From: Candolleomyces eurysporus
Taxonomy: Eukaryota > Basidiomycota > Agaricomycetes > Agaricales > Psathyrellaceae
Length of the DNA stretch: 26,902 nucleotides
Direction of reading: 5' to 3'
Assembly (NCBI GenBank): GCA_027579435.1
Contig: JANBPK010001588.1
Coordinates: 1 to 26,902 of the forward strand
Shown piece by piece: positions 20,564-26,902 of the stretch. Position 1 is the first letter of the stretch, and each line of letters begins with the position of its first letter. The notes under the pieces are model-generated. The model did no database searches. It saw only the letters and a list, made by a program, of their open reading frames with translations, and had not been told where the DNA came from. The position numbers and the translations under genes were made by a program.

Positions 20564-21372
20564 ATGGCAAGGTATGTTCACCGCATATATGTTGAATGTC
20601 GCCACTGAATAAATCGTCAGCTCTTCAAAGCTGTTGAAATTGGCTATTCCCTTGGTCCGAACCCATGGATTTTCGCGCGAAGCCTTAGCACGCAGCGTTC
20701 TCGAACTACCGCCCGCAGAAGCCCATTCAGAACCTCTATCGGACACGGCGGTGTCGAGCCTGTTTGGAGAGGGAGACAATGCAAGAAGGACGCTGGTGAA
20801 TGCGTGGCTAACAGAGGGTCTCCGGCATATGCAGTCAGCGGAGGATAAGGTGCCAGGAACGCGACCATCGTTGAGGGAGGTGCTGAGGACTCGGCTGGAG
20901 TACAACGAGCCTGTGCTGGCGCATTTACCAGAGGTGCGTCGTTGGTATGCACTCGTTCTTCCCAAACTGACATGCTCCCCTAGGCATTCGCTTTGCTGGC
21001 CACCCCGACAGATACCTTCCATGTTCTTGATCCCCGCCCTGCTCTTCGACATGCTGGCCGAATAGCTGACGAAGCTTGCTTTGCCATTGGCGACCAGTCG
21101 CGGCAGGTACGTGCATACCTTGGTCCCAGACACATTGTTAATCGCTACCGCTCTGACAGCTCTCTTGGTACTCAAAACGCATTTCGGTTGCATCCGTATA
21201 TACCGCTGCAGAACTTCACCAGCTCACGTCCCCAAACACGGCGTACACGTTCCTTGATACCCTACTGGAGAAATCTGCAACTGTTTCCAACTCTCTGGAC
21301 GAAGTGTCCCTATTCTCGTCGTACATCTTCAAGAGCTGGAGAGGAATCATAAAGAGTTCCGGAATACTGTAG
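20564..21372 (+). CDS. COQ9: COQ9, ubiquinone biosynthesis lipid-binding protein (mitochondrial)
   Basis: COQ9 binds lipid and works with COQ7 in coenzyme Q synthesis on the mitochondrial inner membrane. Four exons: 20564-20571, 20621-20933, 20984-21106 and 21160-21372, all in phase, 218 aa. Recognisable blocks are KLLKLAIPLVRTHGFSREAL near the N-terminus (family: a helix then HG[WF]), SSLFGEGDNARRTLVNAWL, RLEYNEPVLAHLPEAFALLA, HAGRIADEACFAIGDQS (family: DD.W..AGD.S) and LSWYSKRISVASVYTAAEL (family: WY..R). The start at 20564 gives no obvious mitochondrial presequence. The in-frame sequence upstream (ASSAARQFPTAAHSTSTT) looks like one but has no ATG before a TGA; a separate first exon is proposed in the findings. 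Confidence 0.9.
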
Positions 21373-21492
21373 AGTCCTCGCTTCCTACTGCATATATTTA
21401 TCTGGTTCTACTCAAAACAGCTCTGGGAGGCGTTCCACATGTGCCCTGTGAACGACTGTCAGATGTCGACAAGAAGACCTCTCAGATGGCAC

Positions 21493-22077
21493 TCACTTGT
21501 GTTTCGTAATAGCCTCCTTTGCAATCAGCCACCTCAAATACGACGGCCCAACACCGTGAAGATTTTCAGTCACCTTAGTTACCTTCTTCCCGTCCCCAGC
21601 ACCTGAATCCACCTCCTCCATCGTGCGCAGGCGCCAAATCGTGATTCCCAGGCCACCGACGACCTCTGATTCGTATAGAGAATACACCGGTCCTCCAGAG
21701 GAGAAGGCTTCTTCTGGAGGGTCGACCCAAGTAAACGTTCCCCGGACCTGGACCTTGGTCTTGATTATGCCAAGTAGAACTGGGATCGTTTCCTCCAGAA
21801 GGAAATGCAGTCTCTTCGCCACCGAAGTCGACGACTCCGACTCTACTGCCGCATCCTTTCGGAGGAAACTGGATTCCTTGAGGGCTTTTCCTTGGTCAAG
21901 TTCAACGACGTCTGTTTCTCCAATGTCAATTGCGGTGCAAAGTGTAGAAAGTCGGCACACGTCTTCGTGTGCTAATGGCGTTCCGAGCTTTTCAAAGACG
22001 GATGCCAGTGGGCTTTCGATAATGGCCGAATGCGTTGCGGAGAAGTTGGGAGTGAAAGGTAAGAACGAGGTGTCCAT
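21493..22077 (-). CDS. Unidentified single-exon protein
   Basis: Uninterrupted 194-aa frame from an ATG at 22077 to TGA at 21493-21495. An upstream in-frame ATG at 22131 would add 18 residues; I chose the downstream one because MDTSFLPFTPNFSATHSAI reads as a natural N-terminus. Features seen are an N-terminal hydrophobic/polar segment (IIESPLASVFEKLGTPL), a leucine-rich helix-like stretch (AKRLHFLLEETIPVLLGIIK), a beta-like segment with TWVDPPEEAFSSGGPVYSLY, and GLGITIWRLRTMEE near the end. There is no signal peptide or clear transmembrane helix. The overlapping plus-strand frame (21623-22099) is a probable shadow. The 3' end faces COQ9 and its promoter side faces GMC-C. I do not recognise the family. 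Confidence 0.6.
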   Translation of the reverse strand: MDTSFLPFTPNFSATHSAIIESPLASVFEKLGTPLAHEDVCRLSTLCTAIDIGETDVVELDQGKALKESSFLRKDAAVESESSTSVAKRLHFLLEETIPVLLGIIKTKVQVRGTFTWVDPPEEAFSSGGPVYSLYESEVVGGLGITIWRLRTMEEVDSGAGDGKKVTKVTENLHGVGPSYLRWLIAKEAITKHK

Positions 22078-22139
22078 GGTTTTCTGGAAACGTGGTTGAA
22101 AGCAAGATATTACTTGCAGACATGCTTGCAAACTTGGTT

Positions 22140-22528
22140 ACCAGCGGTGCCCCGGATCACCGGATCGGACAACGCATTACCCGCACCCTGCAAACACTTC
22201 AACTCTGGGTTTGTCGAAGATTCATTATCGACTGGAGCATGCTCCGCTTGACCGGAGGCGAACAGCTGGTGAATGAAGGAAGTTGCACATTGGCGGCGGC
22301 GTTGAACCCTCCCCCCACAATCTTCCCTTGGACCGTGACTCTGGGTCGTTCATTTGTTCAGTAAACCCACGCGAAGCATCAATGGAAAGTTTCTATAGCA
22401 GGTTGGAGAACAAGTACTAGCTTTGGGGGCGACTACACATGACCGAAGCTTATTCTTCCCGTCTTTAAAATGGCATGATTCTGAGGACTGGATGCCCAAC
22501 CTACTCGTCATTCCCCGCTGCTCCAACT
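22140..22528 (+). promoter_or_regulatory. Upstream region of GMC-C
   Basis: About 390 bp between the divergent starts of the unidentified gene and GMC-C. A TATA-like 'ctttaaaat' lies near 22463, about 65 bp before the ATG. The plus-strand frame at 22092-22364 shows no domain. Unlike copies A and B, this upstream region does not resemble the duplicated promoter at 15117 and 18871. Confidence 0.4.
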
Positions 22529-25306
22529 ATGGATCATCCAGGCGAAACCTACGATATCATATTTGTTGGTGGTAAGTGGTGTTGGCGGTGATACGCACTC
22601 CTCGTCCGTCCATCCATGCATTCCATCTAACCTACCGCTTCCAGGTGGCGCTGCAGGCTGTGTGGCTGCTGGACAACTCGCTGCCGCCAACCCTGGTTTG
22701 AAAGTGCTGGTAAGGCTCACGACCTCCTGTGGTCCAGGTTAATGTAATCAGAGTTGCTGACCAGCTGAGCTCTTTATCTAGATCATTGAAGCAGGACCCC
22801 ACTCGTTGAACGTTGACACCCATGTCCAGCCCGTGCGATACCTCGGGAACTTGCTTAACGCGAACAAGTTGCGCAAGAGTTTCACGCTGCATGTCGCCCA
22901 ACCCAGTGAGGCTGTTGCCAATCGAAAGATTGTTGTCCCATCTGGAAGAGTTCTTGGTGGAGGCTCCAGCGTAAATTGTTCGTTTGTTTTTTGTTTACTT
23001 CTCTCGCGGCGCATCGAGTGCTGATGGCGGATACAGTCATGGTGTACACCAGAGCCTCTGCGTCTGATTATGACACTTGGGAAAGAGTTCATGAGAACCC
23101 TGGCTGGGGCTCCAAAGACTTGATCCCTTTGCTGAAGCAGGTATGTTGACACCGAAATAGGTGAAAGATTTCTGTACGGAATTGCTTATTGTTCGTCTGC
23201 AGATCGAGACGTACACCTTGCCCACTTCCAATTCAACTCACGGAACAGAGGGTCCGATCAGGATATCATACCCTACTGACAGCTTGAACGTCGCGCAGCA
23301 GTTCCTCGAGGTCGTTGCAAAGTATGACAAAGATAGGCCAGTAACAGATGATTGGAACGATTTCAAGACTGGGGATGCATACGGTGTAAGCTCGTTCTTC
23401 AGTGCNGGGACGATGTCTGTTTGACTGACACCGGTTCGCTGCAGAAATGGCCCAAGTAAGTCGACCGACTGCACGGGCTTTCGTGTCCGCTTNAAACTTT
23501 GACCTAGATATGTCGATGACAAGACTGGAAGGAGGTCTGATACAGCTCACCACTTCATCTACAACCAAGCTGAGAACAAGAACCTCACTGTTCTGACGGA
23601 GAGCCGTGGTGTGCGAGTAGTGTTCGAGTGCGTTATTCTTTTTTCTCTACTATTATTTGCGCTCTCTCCTTCAGTAGCTCATATATATATATTTTTATAG
23701 GGGTACTCGAGCCGTAGGCGTCGAATTCATCACCGGAGACGCGAACTCTCCAAGTCAGGCCTTTGCATCAAAGCTCGTGGTGCTGTCTGCAGGTGCCTTT
23801 GCATCACCTGCCATCCTTGAAAGGTCGGGTATTGGCGCACCGGATGTCTTGCATAAGAATGGTATTGCCCAGCTGGTCAACTTGCCTGGGGTCGGCGAGA
23901 GATACAATGGTCAGTTGTCCGCATGCACCACGCCACAGTAGCTAATAACACTATTGCTCCATAGACCATAATATTGTGCTCACTCATTACGCTGCAAGCC
24001 CTGAAGCCGACTCGGTTGATCCTGCTGTCCATGGTCCAGAGGACGCACTTGCAGGTATGATATTTTTTCTTCATGCTTACTACCATGGACGCTGACTAGC
24101 ATCGAGCTCACATTGTGCAATGGAAGGAGACTGGGAAAGGTTTGATGGCCCGAAAGTAAGCATTACCCACGCACTCAGCCTGATACTGACTACAATTTCA
24201 TGTTGATCGTTCTAGTGGAGTAGATGCAGCGTTCAAAATGAGGCCTACCGCTGAGGAATTGAAGACAATGGGGCCTGCATTCGAGAAACGTTGGAAAGAC
24301 TTTTTTGAAGCGTATCCTGACAAGCCTTTGATGCTTGGAGCGCCGATGGCTGCGTACGTTTTCCTACTTTCTGTATCTTGTTCGGGAGTTGACCAATGAG
24401 GTAGATTTACGGGCCCCGCCCCGCCTGATCCGAGCAAAAAGTATCTCTGCATGTTGTATTACTTGGTAATTGGTCCTTCAATTTATATCCGGCGAACGCT
24501 CATCTCTAGCTGGCTGAAAGGCTTATCCAGCTTCTACTGGAAGCGTCCATATCGCTCACGGCCTCGACCCGTACGGCCCACTTAACTTCATTCATAGCTA
24601 TCTTGATGAGTACGGTTGGCTCTTTGTCTCCCATCCCAAATCACTGAAAGGTTTCTTATTTAAATTAGGGAGGCCGACGTAGCCGTGTACAGATGGATGT
24701 ACAAGCACCTCAGGGAAATCGCCAGGAGGATGCCATTCTACCGTGGAGAGATTTTAGATTGTCATCCAACTTTCCCGGCTGGGAGTGGTGCGACTTGCAA
24801 ACCTGAGAACGACCCTGTTGGTATCGATGCTCCCAAGCTGGTTTATACGGTCGAGGACGATGCTGCTATTGATGATTATCATCGACGAATGAGTACGTCT
24901 GCTCTCCTTGTTCACGAAGGCATGATTTATTGACTTGGCTTTGATTAGTTGCAACAGCATGGCACGCGGTATGTTATCCGAGTTCTTGCGATTTCCTTTT
25001 GCCCCCTTCTTGACGGTTGGTTTGCCAGTTGGGAACCTGCGCTATGAAGCCTAGAGACAAAGGTGGTGTTGTGGATAGCCGGCTTAACGTATACGGAACT
25101 ACGCAGTTGAAAATTGCGGGTACGCCAAAATTTGCTGCATTGTATATTCCGAAATGTAACTAACACAATTTGTAGACCTGAGCATCTGCCCGGAGAATGT
25201 TGGTGCGAACACGTACAATACGGCCTTGGCAGTCGGTGCGAAAGCAGCAGTACTCATTGCCGAAGATTTGGGTTTGAACCTCGGGAATTCGAAGTGCTCT
25301 TTGTAG
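22529..25306 (+). CDS. GMC oxidoreductase, alcohol (methanol) oxidase family, copy C, intact
   Basis: Complete 17-exon gene: 22529-22571, 22645-22709, 22782-22977, 23037-23140, 23203-23385, 23445-23455, 23508-23627, 23701-23909, 23965-24054, 24107-24155, 24216-24353, 24405-24465, 24521-24609, 24669-24892, 24949-24968, 25029-25119, 25176-25306. All phases agree; 607 aa. FAD loop FVGGGAAGCVAAGQLAA near residue 13; signature 1 GRVLGGGSSVNF with MVYTRASASDYD; signature 2 GAFASPAILERSGIG; catalytic histidine in ATAWHALGTCAMKP; asparagine in ENVGANTYNTA. The C-terminal blocks closely follow fungal methanol oxidases (GGVVDSRLNVYGT, DLSICPENVG). There is no signal peptide, and the end (GNSKCSL) is not a canonical PTS1. 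Expected activity is short-chain alcohol + O2 to aldehyde + H2O2; substrate range is inferred. It is somewhat shorter than typical members of about 650 aa. Confidence 0.95.
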
Positions 25307-25487
25307 TTGTTACCTTTTTCTCCACTGGATCGGACATTTTGGGCTGTAACTTGAATCGATCGTACGGAATGAAATCCCCCTAAACTTCTGAATCACTCCG
25401 ATCATGGCAGGGGAATATAATAGCAGCAATGTTAAGTCTTTTTCCTTATGCACAACCCCGCTACTTAAAGCTCGACTTTCATCCCAG

Positions 25488-26084
25488 ATGTCGTCTTCTC
25501 AATCAAAAAAGGCCGAACCATGGCGGAGGAACAGAGTCTCGGAGCACCAAACACTTCCAGATGGCCGAATTTTCTCTCGCAGGATTGACCCCCAGACCGG
25601 TGCTCCAGGGCAATGGGAAGAAATCTCCCTTCTGGCCCAGGAGGAGCCTAAAAAGCAACTTTACCTCGTCCTGGAGGACCAATTGCCAGAAGAGCCTCGC
25701 CACTGGTCTCTCTTCGCCTGCATTGGCGAAACGGCGACTTCAAAGGGGCGGCAGTGGCAGGTCACCGGGGACGCTATGTTTATGCACTACCAGCATGACG
25801 ACGACGTCGCTGTATTCGCGGCTCCGGAGGGCAAGACGTTTTACACGCTGAACAACGATCTGAGCGAGGATCAAGAGAAGGAGGTCGAAGCGGCTGTCAG
25901 CGAGGAGCCGCCTCCAAGTGCCCCGGATCAGGCCTCTGTCAAGGAACATTGTCAGGGCTGGACGATCCGCGTTCTTCGACGTCTCGAGGGCAGAGGCGTT
26001 GTGAAGAAGGATACTGTGGATGGGATTGAGCGAGATCTCAAAGAGCCTATCGTAAACCCGAAGGAAAAGTTAGAAGGGATGTAG
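25488..26084 (+). CDS. Unidentified single-exon fungal protein
   Basis: Uninterrupted 198-aa frame. The ATG at 25488 is preferred over the in-frame ATG at 25404 because a TATA-like 'acttaaagc' lies about 25 bp before it and the protein begins naturally as MSSSQSKKAEPWRRNR. Visible features are a basic, hydrophilic N-terminus; LPDGRIFSRRIDPQTGAPGQ; a central hydrophobic core with QLYLVLEDQLPEEPRHWSLF and GRQWQVTGDAMFMHY; an acidic linker (DLSEDQEKEVEAAVSEEPPP); and a C-terminal stretch with WTIRVLRRLEGRGVV. The central pattern (a strand ending in LE, then HWSLF and later WxVxGD) resembles uncharacterised fungal proteins that I cannot name with certainty. No signal peptide or transmembrane segment. 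It lies about 180 bp downstream of GMC-C on the same strand. Confidence 0.7.
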   Translation: MSSSQSKKAEPWRRNRVSEHQTLPDGRIFSRRIDPQTGAPGQWEEISLLAQEEPKKQLYLVLEDQLPEEPRHWSLFACIGETATSKGRQWQVTGDAMFMHYQHDDDVAVFAAPEGKTFYTLNNDLSEDQEKEVEAAVSEEPPPSAPDQASVKEHCQGWTIRVLRRLEGRGVVKKDTVDGIERDLKEPIVNPKEKLEGM

Positions 26085-26590
26085 GAGGCCGTTTGCTAGT
26101 GGTTTTAGCTTGTCGCGTGTCGGAGCGCTAGCCGATCGCCTTTGGCAATGGTGAACAGAAGTACATAGAGATAGTCAAAAAAGAGAAAGGATTAGGAGGA
26201 CTGAGCTATGTATCACGTACCTCCTCTCGCTGTTCCTTCCAATTCATTCAGTTCCTTCGGAGACCCGCAGGGAGTGAGGACCATACTTTTGAGGAGTGAT
26301 CAGTAAAGTCCTATGAGTAAGCAGACGTCTGTAATACTAACTTGATACATTACGATTAACCAAACGACACATAGAAAACAATGTACATTGTCCAATTGTT
26401 ACAACGGCCCAAGACATGATATATATAACTGATATTAAGGCCAAAAGAACCAGAGGGAAAGGATTATAATAGGTAAATGGGTATTAGTAAAGGAGGGGCG
26501 ATCACAAAAGAAAAGACAGGATGTCTAACGAACATGGGATAAAAGGATGGTGAATGAGAAAGATATGAAACGAAGGGTGACTTGAAGTCG
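26085..26590. other. Intergenic region between convergent genes
   Basis: About 500 bp of A/T-rich sequence between the 3' ends of two convergent genes. It contains short tracts such as 'gatatatataact' near 26420 and no open frame of note. It probably holds the two 3' untranslated regions. Confidence 0.5.
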
Positions 26591-26868
26591 CTACCCAGTT
26601 CTCGAAGTCCTCTGTTTGCCCTTCGTTCCGTTGACTTGTGGACTGTCTCTGTCATCCTCCCCTTCGCCTTCACCTTCACTTTCCTCGCCCTCTTCTTCGT
26701 CCTCGCCGCCAAACTTCCCTTCCCCACCTTTCCATTCCCTCTCCCAAGCTGGCTCCGGTGACAACGGCGTGAGACTCGGATGCCCTGGCGGCAACGCTGA
26801 CCGTGCTTTCTGCAGCCGCGCCAGGAGGTTTGCACGCTCAGACAAGAGCTCGTTGACATAGTCTATCG
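26591..26868 (-). CDS. C-terminal exon of an acidic-tailed protein, possibly a bHLH regulator (partial)
   Basis: Last exon of a minus-strand gene that continues past the right edge. A pyrimidine-rich acceptor 'cccttcttacag' ends at 26869. The exon then reads IDYVNELLSERANLLARLQ, an amphipathic helix with heptad leucines, followed by a proline-rich stretch and a strongly acidic tail (EGKFGGEDEEEGEESEGEGE), with stop at 26591. The helix resembles the end of helix 2 of a basic helix-loop-helix domain, but the basic region and loop lie outside the window, so this is a weak guess; any coiled-coil protein would fit. Frames at 26464-26859 (minus) and 26616-26861 (plus) over the same DNA are shadows. 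Confidence 0.5.
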
Positions 26869-26902
26869 CTGTAAGAAGGGTCAGCCGACGTTCAAATGAA
26901 AG

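Noticed and set aside
20500..20574. ATG at 20500 as the COQ9 start
   Set aside because: It is in the wrong frame: splicing at 20571 would give a protein that does not match COQ9, whereas the 20564 ATG keeps the conserved frame.
21623..22099. Plus-strand 158-aa open frame
   Set aside because: Antisense to the uninterrupted 194-aa minus frame, which has the more natural composition and termini; not fully excluded.
23680..23697. AT-repeat 'atatatatat' as a regulatory element
   Set aside because: It lies inside an intron of GMC-C, just before the acceptor, and is adequately explained as intron sequence.
26616..26861. Plus-strand serine/proline-rich frame near the right edge
   Set aside because: Low-complexity complement of the acidic glutamate/glycine tail coded on the minus strand.

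Overview
The window is nuclear DNA of a filamentous basidiomycete, very probably an Agaricomycete. Genes sit on both strands and are split by many 50-75 bp GT-AG introns, some exons are only 5-20 nt, and the window carries three genes of the fungal methanol/alcohol oxidase branch of GMC oxidoreductases. It is a draft assembly, with a run of about 220 N at 14889-15108 and scattered single N.

Left part (1-5740): a KE4/Zip7-type zinc transporter on the minus strand (about 402-2365) and an intact six-exon HD-domain phosphohydrolase on the plus strand (2637-3695). About 2 kb follows with only scattered coding-like fragments.

Middle (5742-12290): a tandem duplication of a replication factor C small subunit gene (S. 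cerevisiae RFC5 / human RFC3 type) plus an unidentified neighbour. The left RFC copy (5742-6425) is a truncated relic. The right copy (8711-10299) is an intact 11-exon gene with three perfect ACGCGT boxes just upstream of its start. The neighbour is decayed in both copies (about 6525-8020 and 11195-12280).

Right-middle (12308-20377): a second, younger tandem duplication. Its unit is a GMC oxidase gene, its promoter and the 3' end of eIF3j. GMC-A (12308-about 15100, 5' exons in the gap) is followed by an eIF3j 3' fragment (15780-16032), then GMC-B (16077-18855), then the full eIF3j gene (19348-20377).

Right part: COQ9 (20564-21372) is transcribed divergently from eIF3j. Then come an unidentified single-exon gene (21493-22077, minus), the intact 17-exon GMC-C gene (22529-25306, plus), an unidentified single-exon gene (25488-26084, plus) and the last exon of an acidic-tailed protein cut by the right edge (26591-26868, minus).

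Most single-copy genes here are unrelated housekeeping functions: zinc transport, DNA replication, translation initiation and ubiquinone synthesis. The accessory theme is expansion of an H2O2-producing alcohol oxidase by local segmental duplication, which left broken copies of neighbouring housekeeping genes. I see no CRISPR array, tRNA, rRNA or recognisable transposon. Exon models were worked out by hand from reading frame, splice signals and remembered family conservation, without alignments.
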